From NCBI GenBank assembly GCA_046732895.1, contig JBKPNZ010000058.1, forward strand, positions 1-44,152: a stretch of DNA of 44,152 bases, in the 5' to 3' direction. The translations under genes and the position numbers were made by a program. The DNA is from JBKPNZ01 sp046732895 (lineage in GTDB: Bacteria > Actinomycetota > Thermoleophilia > Solirubrobacterales > 70-9). Under the pieces are notes generated by a model. The model was given only the letters and a program-made list of their open reading frames with translations. It was not told the DNA's origin and ran no database searches. Below, in pieces: positions 10,419-18,560 of the stretch; the stretch's first letter is position 1; the number at the start of each line of letters is the position of its first letter.

Positions 10419-10624
10419 AAGCAACAGACGCGCACGCGCTCTCAGACCAGGACCTCGTCGAGCAGCTTCGCGTGGCCCGTGAGGAGACGTTCAACCTGCG
10501 GTTTCGCCACGCGACGGGCGAGCTCGAGAACACCGCCGGCCTGCGCGACTCCCGCCGCGATGTCGCACGCCTGATCACGATCGCGCGTGAGCGTGGCATC
10601 GACCTCTCGAAGGAACTGAGATGA
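10415..10624 (+). CDS. rpmC: 50S ribosomal protein L29
   Basis: This is a 69-residue two-helix protein at the tunnel exit next to L23. The GTG at 10415 overlaps the rplP stop (GTGA). The conserved LRVAREETFNLRFRHATGELEN is visible, split over residues 17-38, with the RDVARLITIARER helix following. Its stop overlaps the rpsQ start (ATGA). Confidence 0.93.
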   Translation: MKATDAHALSDQDLVEQLRVAREETFNLRFRHATGELENTAGLRDSRRDVARLITIARERGIDLSKELR

Positions 10625-11310
10625 GCGAAGAGGAAAAGCAAGACGAGACAACTGACGCCGAAGCTCCAGAGGCTGAGCAGACAGACGCGGACCCCGCCGC
10701 CCCGGGAAGCGACGCTGAGGAGCCGGCGGGCAATGCTGACGAGGCTTCGGCGGAGGAAGCTCCTGCTGCCGAGGAGGGGGAAGCTCCTGCTGCGGAAGAG
10801 GCTCCTGAGGAGCCGACGGCAGCACCTGAGGCCGCCGCCGAGCCCGACGAGCCCGAGGAGAAGCTCTCGCCCAAGGAGCTGCGCAAGCGCGCACGCTCAC
10901 AGGCCCCTGCCGAAGCCCGCCCGCAGCGCTCACCGGAGGAGCGAGCGGCCGAGCGCTCAGCTGAGCGGGTCCGCCGGGCAGCCGCGCGACGGCGCTACCG
11001 CACCGGGCGTGGGCGCCGCACCCGCGAGCCGGGTACGGGCACTGCTCCGGCCGAGCGCCGTCCCGGGCCGAAGAAGATCCGCCTCGGCAAGGTCGTCTCG
11101 ACCAAGGCCGACAAGACGATCACGGTTCAGATCGAGGTCGCTCGGCGCCACCCCGCCTACGAGAAGATCGTGCGGCGCTCCAGCACGGTGCACGCGCACG
11201 ACGAGCAGAACGAGGCCAATCAGGGCGACCTCGTCCGGGTCGTGGAGACGCGGCCCCTCTCGCGGACCAAGCGCTGGCGCCTGCTCGAGATCGTGGAGCG
11301 GGCCCGATAG
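10621..11310 (+). CDS. rpsQ: 30S ribosomal protein S17 with a 150-residue charged N-terminal extension
   Basis: The S17 core, an OB-fold that binds 16S rRNA, occupies residues 151-229 (starting KKIRLGKVVSTKADKT). In front of it lies an extension of about 150 residues. Residues 1-80 are almost only Glu, Asp, Ala and Pro, and residues 81-150 are Arg/Ala-rich and strongly basic. Normal bacterial S17 has about 80-110 residues. The start is secure in context, because the ATG at 10621 overlaps the rpmC stop (ATGA), as at most junctions in this operon, and the frame is open throughout. An internal start closer to the core cannot be excluded. The extension is probably disordered or partly self-neutralising. 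Its function is unknown. Confidence 0.93.
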   Translation: MSEEEKQDETTDAEAPEAEQTDADPAAPGSDAEEPAGNADEASAEEAPAAEEGEAPAAEEAPEEPTAAPEAAAEPDEPEEKLSPKELRKRARSQAPAEARPQRSPEERAAERSAERVRRAAARRRYRTGRGRRTREPGTGTAPAERRPGPKKIRLGKVVSTKADKTITVQIEVARRHPAYEKIVRRSSTVHAHDEQNEANQGDLVRVVETRPLSRTKRWRLLEIVERAR

Positions 11311-11319
11311 GAGGCTTGG

Positions 11320-11688
11320 GTGATCCAGCAGGAAACACGGCTCAAGGTCGCCGACAACTCGGGCGCGCGCGAGATCCTGTGCATCCGGGTCAAGGGCGGC
11401 TCGCACCGTCGCTACGCGGGTGTCGGCGACGTGATCACGGCAACCGTGAAGCAGGCCACGCCCCGCGGCGCGATCCGCAAGGGCGAGGTCGTGCAGGCGG
11501 TCGTCGTCCGCACGCGCAAGCAGCTGGGTCGCTCCGACGGTACCTACATCGCCTTCGACGAGAACGCCGCCGTTCTGATCGATCCGCAGAACAACCCGCG
11601 CGGCACACGCATCTTCGGGCCGGTGGCCCGCGAGCTGCGCGAGCGCAACTTCATGAAGATCGTCAGCCTCGCTCCGGAGGTGCTCTGA
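11320..11688 (+). CDS. rplN: 50S ribosomal protein L14
   Basis: This is a 122-residue large-subunit protein that forms an intersubunit bridge. It starts at GTG 11320 with MIQQETRLKVADNSGAREI, the family signature, and keeps the KKGEVVQAVVVRT-type barrel and the C-terminal MKIVSLAPEVL. The length is exactly normal. Confidence 0.96.
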   Translation: MIQQETRLKVADNSGAREILCIRVKGGSHRRYAGVGDVITATVKQATPRGAIRKGEVVQAVVVRTRKQLGRSDGTYIAFDENAAVLIDPQNNPRGTRIFGPVARELRERNFMKIVSLAPEVL

Positions 11689-11691
11689 GCC

Positions 11692-12033
11692 ATGGGTAAG
11701 GGATTGCGCATTCACAAGGACGACCACGTGCTCGTGATCGCCGGCAAGGACAAGGGCAAGACCGGCAAGGTGCTGCGCACCGAGCCGGGACGCCACCGCG
11801 TGTTCGTCGAGGGCCTGAACATCGTCAAGCGCCACCAGCGTCCCCGCTCGATCAAGGACACCCAGCGCGGCGGCGAGGCGGGCGGCATCATCGAGAAGGA
11901 GGGGCCGATCGACGTCTCCAACGTGATGCTGCTCGACCCCGCCGACAACAAGCCGACCAGGGTGGGCGTCCGCGTGGGCGATGACGGCGGACGGACGCGC
12001 TTCGCCAAGCGCACCGGCAAGGACATCGACTAG
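11692..12033 (+). CDS. rplX: 50S ribosomal protein L24
   Basis: This is a 113-residue assembly-initiating protein. The KOW motif is clear near the N-terminus (VLVIAGKDKGKTGKVLR, residues 11-27), followed by VEGLNIVKRHQRP. It lies three bases after rplN. Confidence 0.95.
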   Translation: MGKGLRIHKDDHVLVIAGKDKGKTGKVLRTEPGRHRVFVEGLNIVKRHQRPRSIKDTQRGGEAGGIIEKEGPIDVSNVMLLDPADNKPTRVGVRVGDDGGRTRFAKRTGKDID

Positions 12034-12051
12034 GACCTGAGAGAGATCGAG

Positions 12052-12867
12052 ATGGAATCCACGACAGTGCCAGAGAGCCAGCAGGCGGTCCCGCCGCCTC
12101 GGTTGCGCGATCGCTACGAGAACGAGGTCGTCCCGAGCCTCACGTCGCGCTTCGGCTACGCGAACCGCATGCAGGTGCCCCGCGTGCTCAAGGTGACCCT
12201 CAACATGGGTGCGGGCGAAGCCAAGCAGTCCACGGCGGTGCTGGACGCGGCGTCCGAGCAGCTCGGCACGATCGCCGGCCAGAAGCCGAACGTCCGGGTC
12301 GCCCGGAAGTCGATCGCCAACTTCAAGATCCGCGAGGGGATGCCAGTCGGCGTTGCGGTGACCCTTCGCGGCGCTCGCATGTGGGAATTCCTCGATCGCC
12401 TCATCACGATCGCGATCCCGCGGATCCGCGACTTCCGCGGACTGAACGCGCGCGCGTTCGACGGCCGCGGCAACTACACCCTGGGCATCCGCGAGCAGCT
12501 CATCTTCCCCGAGATCGACTACGACTCGATCGACGAGGTCCGCGGGCTCGACATCAGCATCTCGACCACGGCGCCGACGGACGAGGAGGCGTTCGAGCTA
12601 CTTTTGGGCCTCGGCATGCCATTCTCCCAGGACGGTCGTCCGGGAGCCGTGGACGAGGAAGCCGCCGCCGAGGAGGAGCGCCGCAAGGAAGAGGCGCGTC
12701 AGCGGGCGGAGGCCGAGCAGGCCGCGCTTGAGCAGCTGAAGGCGGAGAACCCCGAGGCCTATGCCAAGCCCGAGCGCCCCGAAGAGGGCGAGGAGGGCGA
12801 GGAGGGCGAGGGCGAGCCCGCCGCCGAGGGTCAGAGCGAAGAGCGCTCTGGCGAGGACAACGAGTAG
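12052..12867 (+). CDS. rplE: 50S ribosomal protein L5 with an 80-residue acidic C-terminal tail
   Basis: L5 binds 5S rRNA and contacts P-site tRNA. The core runs from about residue 17 to 191, with the conserved NMGAGEAKQ (51-59) and the FPEIDYDSID segment (152-161). Bacterial L5 usually ends there at about 180-190 residues. This protein has 271. The tail first looks like a charged helix or short coiled coil (202-236, Glu/Arg/Ala) and then becomes Glu/Gly-rich (242-271). An added N-terminal segment of 16 residues is also present. The frame runs cleanly into the rpsZ ribosome-binding site. Confidence 0.95.
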   Translation: MESTTVPESQQAVPPPRLRDRYENEVVPSLTSRFGYANRMQVPRVLKVTLNMGAGEAKQSTAVLDAASEQLGTIAGQKPNVRVARKSIANFKIREGMPVGVAVTLRGARMWEFLDRLITIAIPRIRDFRGLNARAFDGRGNYTLGIREQLIFPEIDYDSIDEVRGLDISISTTAPTDEEAFELLLGLGMPFSQDGRPGAVDEEAAAEEERRKEEARQRAEAEQAALEQLKAENPEAYAKPERPEEGEEGEEGEGEPAAEGQSEERSGEDNE

Positions 12868-12875
12868 AGAAGGAC

Positions 12876-13061
12876 ATGGCCAAGACTTCGAAGATCGTCA
12901 AGCAGCAGCGCAAGCCCAAGTACAAGACGCGGGCCCACAACCGCTGCCGCAACTGCGGCCGCCCGCGCGCCTACTACCGCAAGTTCGGCCTGTGCCGGCT
13001 CTGCCTGCGCGATGCGGCACACAAGGGCTACGTCCCCGGCATGACCAAGTCGAGCTGGTAA
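12876..13061 (+). CDS. rpsZ: 30S ribosomal protein S14, zinc-binding type
   Basis: This is a 61-residue small-subunit head protein. Cys24, Cys27, Cys40 and Cys43 form the zinc ribbon of the C+ form of S14. In actinobacteria a zinc-free paralog is often encoded elsewhere under Zur control, but none is in this window. It starts at ATG 12876, eight bases after rplE. Confidence 0.95.
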   Translation: MAKTSKIVKQQRKPKYKTRAHNRCRNCGRPRAYYRKFGLCRLCLRDAAHKGYVPGMTKSSW

Positions 13062-13072
13062 ACGAGACCCCG

Positions 13073-13468
13073 ATGCTCACCGATCCAATTTCCGACTACC
13101 TCACCCGGATCCGCAACGCCCTTGCGGCCGACCACACCGCTGTCGAGGTACCCGCGTCCCGCCTGAAGAAGGAGATGACGCGCATCCTCCACGAGCAGGG
13201 ATACATCTCCAGCTTCGCGGTCGAGCCCGCTGCCGTCGGTGAGGTCATCCGGATCGAGCTCAAGTACACCGATGAGCGCGCCCCGGTGATCCAGGGCATG
13301 GAGCGGATCTCGCGCCCCGGCCGGCGGCGCTACACGACCGGCTCGGACGTCCCGCGCGTCATGGGCGGGATGGGGACGGCGATCGTCTCCACGTCCTCCG
13401 GCGTGATGACGGGACACGAGGCCAAGAACAAGGGCGTCGGCGGCGAGGTTGTCGCCTATGTCTGGTGA
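13073..13468 (+). CDS. rpsH: 30S ribosomal protein S8
   Basis: This is a 131-residue primary 16S rRNA-binding protein. In enterobacteria it represses the spc operon. The ATG at 13073 gives the standard N-terminus MLTDPISDYLTRIRNA. The C-terminal STSSGVMTGHEAKNKGVGGE signature is intact. The longer upstream frame is out-of-frame rplE and rpsZ. Confidence 0.95.
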   Translation: MLTDPISDYLTRIRNALAADHTAVEVPASRLKKEMTRILHEQGYISSFAVEPAAVGEVIRIELKYTDERAPVIQGMERISRPGRRRYTTGSDVPRVMGGMGTAIVSTSSGVMTGHEAKNKGVGGEVVAYVW

Positions 13469-13474
13469 GCTGAC

Positions 13475-14008
13475 ATGAGCCGCATTGGAAAGAAGCCAGT
13501 GGAAGTGCCGGACGGCGTCACCATCGACGCCGGCGTCGGCATGGTCAAGGTCAAGGGCCCGAAGGGCGAGCTGAGCCAGCAGGTGTCGAGCGAGATGAGG
13601 ATCGAGCAGGACGCCGGCGTGCTCACGGTCGCGCGCCCAACCGACCGCGGCGAGCACCGCGCGCTTCACGGCCTGACGCGCAGCCTGATCGCCAACATGG
13701 TCGAGGGCGTCACCGACGGCTTCGAGAAGCGACTGGAGATCCAGGGCGTCGGCTACCGGGCCCGCCTTCAGGGCAAGGCACTGGAGCTCTCGGTCGGCTA
13801 CTCCCATCCCGTGGCGATCAGCGCGCCCGACGGAATCGAGTTCGAGGTGCCGCAGCCCACGCAGATCATCGTCCGCGGCATCGACAAGCAGCTGGTCGGC
13901 GAGATGGCCGCCCGCATCCGCCGGGTGCGTCCGCCTGAGCCCTACAAGGGCAAGGGGATCCGCTATGCCGGCGAGCAGGTGCGCCGCAAGGTCGGGAAGC
14001 GAGCCTAG
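13475..14008 (+). CDS. rplF: 50S ribosomal protein L6
   Basis: This is a 177-residue protein near the GTPase-associated centre. It begins MSRIGKKPVEVPDGV and ends with the diagnostic RRVRPPEPYKGKGIRY segment. It lies six bases after rpsH and two before rplR. Length is normal. Confidence 0.96.
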   Translation: MSRIGKKPVEVPDGVTIDAGVGMVKVKGPKGELSQQVSSEMRIEQDAGVLTVARPTDRGEHRALHGLTRSLIANMVEGVTDGFEKRLEIQGVGYRARLQGKALELSVGYSHPVAISAPDGIEFEVPQPTQIIVRGIDKQLVGEMAARIRRVRPPEPYKGKGIRYAGEQVRRKVGKRA

Positions 14009-14010
14009 GC

Positions 14011-14364
14011 ATGGCCGTCCAGACCAAGCAGCAGCAGCGCCTGCGGCGGCGCCGTCGCGTCCGCGCCAAGGTCAGCGGCACCGCCGAGCGCCCGCGCCTG
14101 TCCGTCTTTCGCTCCAACCGCGGGGTGTTCGCCCAGCTCGTCGACGATCGCTCCGGCCGCACCCTCGCCTCGGTCTCGTGGATCGAGGGGGACCTGCGCA
14201 AGCTGAAGCCGATCGAGCAGGCGAAGCAGGCGGGCGAGCTGCTCGCCAAGCGCGCCAAGGAGGCCGGGATCGAGGCGTGTGTCTTCGATCGCGGCGGCTA
14301 CCGCTACCACGGCCGTGTCCGTGCACTCGCCGAGGGCGCCCGCGAGGCGGGCCTGAAGTTCTGA
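14011..14364 (+). CDS. rplR: 50S ribosomal protein L18
   Basis: This is a 117-residue 5S rRNA-binding protein. It has the basic N-terminal region (QQRLRRRRRVRAKV), RLSVFRSNRGVFAQLVDD and the C-terminal FDRGGYRYHGRVRALAEGAR. It starts at ATG 14011, two bases after rplF. Confidence 0.95.
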   Translation: MAVQTKQQQRLRRRRRVRAKVSGTAERPRLSVFRSNRGVFAQLVDDRSGRTLASVSWIEGDLRKLKPIEQAKQAGELLAKRAKEAGIEACVFDRGGYRYHGRVRALAEGAREAGLKF

Positions 14365-14387
14365 ACCGCTAACTTCAACGACCAGCC

Positions 14388-15032
14388 ATGTACCGAGGAA
14401 TAGACACAGTCAGCCCCCAGGGACTCGACCTCCAGGAGCGAGTCATCGAGATCAACCGGGTCGCGAAGGTCGTCAAGGGCGGCCGCCGCTTCTCGTTCAC
14501 CGCCCTGGTCGCGGTCGGGGACGAGGATGGCGTGGTCGGAATCGGCTACGGCAAGGCTCGCGAGGTTCCCCTCGCGATCCAGAAGGCGGTCGAGAACGCC
14601 CGCAAGAGCCTGATCCGGGTCCCGAAGTACGGGCAGACGATTCCCCACAAGATCATCGGCCGCTACGGCGCCGGTCACGTCGTGCTGCGCCCGGCCAGTC
14701 CGGGTACGGGCGTGATCGCGGGCGGTGGCGTGCGCGCCGTGCTCGAGCTGGGTGGGGTCCGCGACGTGCTCTCGAAGAGCATCGGCACGCAGAACCCCAT
14801 CAACCTGGTCAAGGCGACGATGGAAGGCCTGATCAGCCTGCGTCGGCCGGAGCAGGTCGCGAAGCTGCGCGGCCTGAGCGTGAACGAGGTTCTCGGAATT
14901 CAGAAGGCGAAGAACGGTGCGCCCGCTGAGGGAGAGCAGGCACCTGTGACGGCCGAGGGTGTGGTCGCCGAGGAGGCCCCGGAGGCTCCGGCCGCGGACG
15001 CGGCTCAGGCGGAGGAGGGCTCAGATGGCTGA
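14388..15032 (+). CDS. rpsE: 30S ribosomal protein S5 with acidic C-terminal tail
   Basis: This 214-residue protein affects decoding accuracy and mRNA unwinding. The double-stranded RNA-binding N-terminal domain and the GYGKAREVPLAIQKA segment (53-67) are conserved. The core ends near residue 174. The remaining 40 residues are Ala/Glu/Pro/Gly-rich, an uncommon addition for S5. The last eight bases overlap the start of rpmD. Confidence 0.95.
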   Translation: MYRGIDTVSPQGLDLQERVIEINRVAKVVKGGRRFSFTALVAVGDEDGVVGIGYGKAREVPLAIQKAVENARKSLIRVPKYGQTIPHKIIGRYGAGHVVLRPASPGTGVIAGGGVRAVLELGGVRDVLSKSIGTQNPINLVKATMEGLISLRRPEQVAKLRGLSVNEVLGIQKAKNGAPAEGEQAPVTAEGVVAEEAPEAPAADAAQAEEGSDG

Positions 15033-15207
15033 GCTCCAGGTCAAGCAGGTCCGCTCCGTCAACGGCTCGAACCACAAGCAGCGCGACACGCTGCGATCGC
15101 TCAAGCTCGGTCGCATCGGCCGGACGGCGACCGTCGCCGATACGCCCCAGGCTCGAGGCATGCTCCGCGCCGTCGGGCATCTGGTCGAGGTCGAGGAGGC
15201 CAAGTAG
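15025..15207 (+). CDS. rpmD: 50S ribosomal protein L30
   Basis: This is a 60-residue protein. It has the L30 pattern with VKQVRSVNGSNHKQRDTLRSLKL split over residues 6-28, then GRIGRT and the C-terminal beta strand. The ATG at 15025 overlaps the end of rpsE by eight bases. The longer frame upstream is rpsE out of frame. Confidence 0.92.
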   Translation: MAELQVKQVRSVNGSNHKQRDTLRSLKLGRIGRTATVADTPQARGMLRAVGHLVEVEEAK

Positions 15208-15209
15208 CC

Positions 15210-15746
15210 ATGGCGCGACTGAGCCCCGAGGAGATCGGGCTGCACAGCCTGCGCCCCAAGCCCGGCGCGCGCAAGACCCGGAAGCGGATCGGCCGCGGCG
15301 AGGGCTCCGGCGTGGGCAAGACCTCAGGCCGCGGCCACAAGGGCGCCGGCGCGCGCTCCGGCAGCAAGCGCAAGGTCGGCTACGAGGGTGGGCAGAACCC
15401 CATCCACATGCGGATGCGCAAGCTGCGCGGGCCGCACATGAAGAAGTCGATGCCGTTCGAGCCGTTCCGGACGCACACGCAGCCCGTCAACGTCGCCGAC
15501 CTCGACGCGAGGTTCGACGCCGGCGCCGAGGTCAACCCCGACTCGCTTCGCGCCGCCGGCCTGGCGAAGCGCCGCCACCCGGTGAAGGTGCTCGGCCGCG
15601 GTGAGATCTCCAAGAAGCTCACGGTTCGCGCCCACGCCTTCAGCGCGTCGGCGCGCGAGAAGATCGAGAAGGCCGGTGGCACCTGCGAACTCATCGCGAA
15701 CCCCGACGGCAGCGGACGCGGAGCGGAGCAGCCGGCGGGCAGTTAG
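15210..15746 (+). CDS. rplO: 50S ribosomal protein L15
   Basis: This is a 178-residue late-assembly protein. The Gly-rich N-terminal region (GRGEGSGVGKTSGRGHKG, about 29-46) and the C-terminal fold with LTVRAHAFSASAREKIEKAG are present. A short Gly/Ala/Glu tail follows. It lies five bases before secY, the conserved order. Confidence 0.95.
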   Translation: MARLSPEEIGLHSLRPKPGARKTRKRIGRGEGSGVGKTSGRGHKGAGARSGSKRKVGYEGGQNPIHMRMRKLRGPHMKKSMPFEPFRTHTQPVNVADLDARFDAGAEVNPDSLRAAGLAKRRHPVKVLGRGEISKKLTVRAHAFSASAREKIEKAGGTCELIANPDGSGRGAEQPAGS

Positions 15747-15751
15747 GGCAA

Positions 15752-17029
15752 GTGCTTCAGACGATCCTCAACTCCTTCGCCGTCCCCGAGATCCGGCGGA
15801 AGCTGCTGTTCACCGCGGCGATGCTGGCGCTCTACCGCCTTGGTGCGTACATCCCGGCGCCCGGCGTCGACGTCGACGTCGTCAAGAACTTCGAGGACAA
15901 CTTCGCCGGCAACAACATCCTCGGCTTCCTCAACCTGTTCTCCGGCGGAAGCCTTTCGCGGCTGTCGCTGTTCGCGCTGGGGATCATGCCCTACATCACG
16001 GCCTCGATCATCCTGCAGCTGATGACGGTGGTCGTGCCCTCGCTCGAGCGCCTGCAGAAGGAGGGCGAGGTCGGCCAGCAGAAGATCACTCAGTACACGC
16101 GCTACCTGACGGTCATCCTGGCCTTCGCCCAGTCGCTCGGCTACGTCTTTCTCTTCCAGAGCTCCACGTTCGAGGCTGCCGGTCAGAGCGTCGTGGGGTC
16201 CAGCCTGACCTTCGGGAAGGTCTTCCTGATCGTCATCTCACTCACGGCGGGCACGACGCTGCTCATGTGGCTGGGCGAGCTCATAACCCAGCGCGGGATC
16301 GGCAACGGGATCAGCCTGATGATCTTCGCCTCGATCGCGTCGCGAATCCCGACCGGAATCGAGAAGTGGTGGACGAACCCGGATCAGGTGTTCGTGGTGA
16401 TGATGCCGTTCATCGCCCTCGCGGTCATCGTGGGCATCGTCTTCGTGCAGGAGGGTCAGCGGCGCATCCCGGTGCAGTACGCCAAGCGCGTCGTTGGCCG
16501 CCGCATGACGACGGGCGGATCGACCTACCTGCCGCTGCGCGTGAACATGGCCGGGGTCATCCCGGTGATCTTCGCCGCGTCCATCATGGCGTTCCCGCCG
16601 ACCATCGGCCAGCTCCTGAACACGCCTGCGGCGCTCGACTTCGCCGCCTTCTTCAGCCCGGGCAATTGGGCCTACGTTGCCGGCGAGGTCTTCTTCATCA
16701 TCGTCTTCACGTACTTCTATACGGCGGTCACGTTCAACCCGGTGGACCAGGCCGACAACCTGAAGAAGTACGGAGGCTTCATCCCCGGCGTCAGACCCGG
16801 GCGACCTACCGCCGAATACCTCGACAGGATCCTGTCGAGGCTCACCTTCCCCGGGGCGCTGTACCTGGGAGCCGTCGCTGCCCTGCCGACGATCCTGATC
16901 AGCCAGACCTCTGCGAACTTCTTCTTCGGCGGCACGTCGATCCTGATCGTGATCGGGGTCGCACTGGACACCGTCAAGCAGCTCGAGGCGCAGCTGATGA
17001 TGCGCAACTACGAAGGCTTCCTGAAGTAG
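15752..17029 (+). CDS. secY: Protein translocase subunit SecY
   Basis: This is the 425-residue channel of the Sec translocon in the cytoplasmic membrane, partnered by SecE and SecG. It is inferred to start at GTG 15752 with MLQTILNSFAVPEIRRKL. About ten hydrophobic helices are visible. The plug-region and lateral-gate segments (LFSGGSLSRLSLFALGIMPYITAS, broken over 61-85) and the cytosolic loop QEGQRRIPVQYAKRVVGRR (about 230-250) are typical. It sits at the usual place before adk and map. Confidence 0.95.
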   Translation: MLQTILNSFAVPEIRRKLLFTAAMLALYRLGAYIPAPGVDVDVVKNFEDNFAGNNILGFLNLFSGGSLSRLSLFALGIMPYITASIILQLMTVVVPSLERLQKEGEVGQQKITQYTRYLTVILAFAQSLGYVFLFQSSTFEAAGQSVVGSSLTFGKVFLIVISLTAGTTLLMWLGELITQRGIGNGISLMIFASIASRIPTGIEKWWTNPDQVFVVMMPFIALAVIVGIVFVQEGQRRIPVQYAKRVVGRRMTTGGSTYLPLRVNMAGVIPVIFAASIMAFPPTIGQLLNTPAALDFAAFFSPGNWAYVAGEVFFIIVFTYFYTAVTFNPVDQADNLKKYGGFIPGVRPGRPTAEYLDRILSRLTFPGALYLGAVAALPTILISQTSANFFFGGTSILIVIGVALDTVKQLEAQLMMRNYEGFLK

Positions 17030-17048
17030 CGGGCGTCGAGGCCGCGCG

Positions 17049-17723
17049 TTGTCCGAACTCAATCTCGTTCTTCTCGGTCCGCCCGGGTCCGGCAAGGGAA
17101 CCCAGGGAGAGCGTCTGCAGGAGGACTTCCGCCTGCCCTATTGGGCGACCGGCGACATCCTGCGCGCCGCGGTGCGGGATGGCTCCGAGCTGGGAGCCAA
17201 GGTCAAGGAGTACATGGACCGCGGCGATCTGGCCCCGGACGAGATCCTGGTCGAGATCATCGCCGAGCGCGTGGACTCGGCCGAGGCGGCAGACGGCTTC
17301 ATCCTCGACGGCTTCCCCCGGACGATCCCACAGGCGGAGGCGCTCGGCGAGAAGCTGACCGAGCTCGGCCGCTCCCTGACCGCGGCGGTCCTCGTCAACG
17401 TCTCCGACGACGAGGTGCTGCGCCGGCTCGGCGGCCGCCGGACCTGCGTGAAGGAGGGCCACATCTTCCACGTGGAGTTCGACCCGCCCAAGAACGACGG
17501 CATCTGCGACGTTTGCGGCGCACGCCTCGTGGTGCGTGACGACGACCGCCCCGAGGTCATCAAGCACCGCCTCGAGGAGTACCACTCGAAGACCGAACCG
17601 CTGATCGCCTACTACGAGGACCAGGGCCTCTTGAAGCGGGTCGACGGCTCGCTCGCCCCCGACGAGGTTTCCGACCGGATTCGGGCGCTCCTTGCCACAC
17701 TGAAGATGGAAGAGGAGCTCTGA
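17049..17723 (+). CDS. adk: Adenylate kinase with an atypical zinc-type lid
   Basis: This 224-residue enzyme interconverts ATP, AMP and ADP. It starts at TTG 17049. The P-loop GPPGSGKGTQ is at 10-19, the AMP-binding segment at about 34-64, and DGFPRT at 87-92. The long LID holds Cys133, Cys153 and Cys156. In the usual zinc form the second ligand is a Cys three residues after the first. Here that position (136) is Glu, and His138 is the nearest alternative, giving a possible C-x4-H-x14-C-x2-C site. The gene is placed between secY and map as in many bacteria. Confidence 0.95.
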   Translation: MSELNLVLLGPPGSGKGTQGERLQEDFRLPYWATGDILRAAVRDGSELGAKVKEYMDRGDLAPDEILVEIIAERVDSAEAADGFILDGFPRTIPQAEALGEKLTELGRSLTAAVLVNVSDDEVLRRLGGRRTCVKEGHIFHVEFDPPKNDGICDVCGARLVVRDDDRPEVIKHRLEEYHSKTEPLIAYYEDQGLLKRVDGSLAPDEVSDRIRALLATLKMEEEL

Positions 17724-17733
17724 CGCGCTCGGC

Positions 17734-18498
17734 ATGTATCGCAGCGGCATCATCAAGAAGACCCCCGAGCAGCTGGAGAAGATGGCCGCCGCCGGCGCCA
17801 TCCAGGCGCGCTGCCTGAAGATGCTCGCCTCCAAGAGCCGTGCCGGGGTAACCACGGCGGAGCTTGACGAGGCCGCCGAGCGTTTCATCGCCGCCCAGGA
17901 TGGCGTCGCCACGTTCAAGGGCTACCGCGGCTTTCCGGGCTCGATCTGCGCCTCGCCCAACTCCATGGTCGTCCACGGCATCCCCGGCTCCTATGCCCTC
18001 AAGCGTGGCGACGTGGTCTCGCTTGACGTCGGCGTGACGAAGGACGGCTGGGTCGCGGATGCCGCGATCACCGTGCCCGTCGGTCCGGTCTCCGAGACGG
18101 CGGAGAAGCTGCTCGACGTGACCCGGTCGGCGCTCTTCGCGGGCGTCGAAGAGGCCCGCCCGGGCAACCACCTCGGCGACGTCTCGCACGCGATTCAGCG
18201 CACGGTTGAGATCGAGGGCCTCTCGATCATCCGCTCCCTCGTCGGCCACGGCGTCGGCCGCGACATGCACGAGGACCCGCAGATCCCGAACTTCGGCGTG
18301 CCCGGGCGCGGTCCCGAGCTCGCGCCGGGCATGGTCCTGGCGATCGAGCCGATGGTCAACGCGGGCGGCCCCGAGGTCCGCATCGGCGGCGACAACTGGG
18401 CCGTCTACTCGGCCGACGGGGCCCTCGCGGCGCACTTCGAGTTCACGGTGGCCGTCACCGAGGACGGCCCACGCATCCTCACCCCCTGGCACGAATAA
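17734..18498 (+). CDS. map: Methionine aminopeptidase, type I
   Basis: This 254-residue metalloenzyme removes the N-terminal Met from nascent proteins. The metal ligands expected of the family are Asp98, Asp109, His172, Glu205 and Glu236. His81 and His179 match the conserved substrate-site histidines. It has no N-terminal SH3-binding or zinc-finger extension. infA normally follows in this cluster, but here the gene is followed by a palindrome-rich spacer. Confidence 0.95.
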   Translation: MYRSGIIKKTPEQLEKMAAAGAIQARCLKMLASKSRAGVTTAELDEAAERFIAAQDGVATFKGYRGFPGSICASPNSMVVHGIPGSYALKRGDVVSLDVGVTKDGWVADAAITVPVGPVSETAEKLLDVTRSALFAGVEEARPGNHLGDVSHAIQRTVEIEGLSIIRSLVGHGVGRDMHEDPQIPNFGVPGRGPELAPGMVLAIEPMVNAGGPEVRIGGDNWAVYSADGALAAHFEFTVAVTEDGPRILTPWHE

Positions 18499-18510
18499 CC
18501 GCCCGGCGGT

Positions 18511-18557
18511 GCGGATGGCGCCCTATTGTCGATATGCGCCCATAGAGCGCCATCCGC
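18511..18557. repeat. Extragenic palindrome A downstream of map
   Basis: The perfect ten-base arms GCGGATGGCG (18511-18520) and CGCCATCCGC (18548-18557) extend inward by six more positions with one mismatch, giving about 15 paired positions and a short loop. There is no T tract on either side, so a simple terminator is unlikely. Confidence 0.7.
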
Positions 18558-18560
18558 ATC

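Noticed and set aside
15601..17358. A long plus-strand frame of 585 codons across secY and adk
   Set aside because: It is the out-of-frame shadow of rplO, secY and adk. Its product is His/Arg/Pro-rich with no domain.
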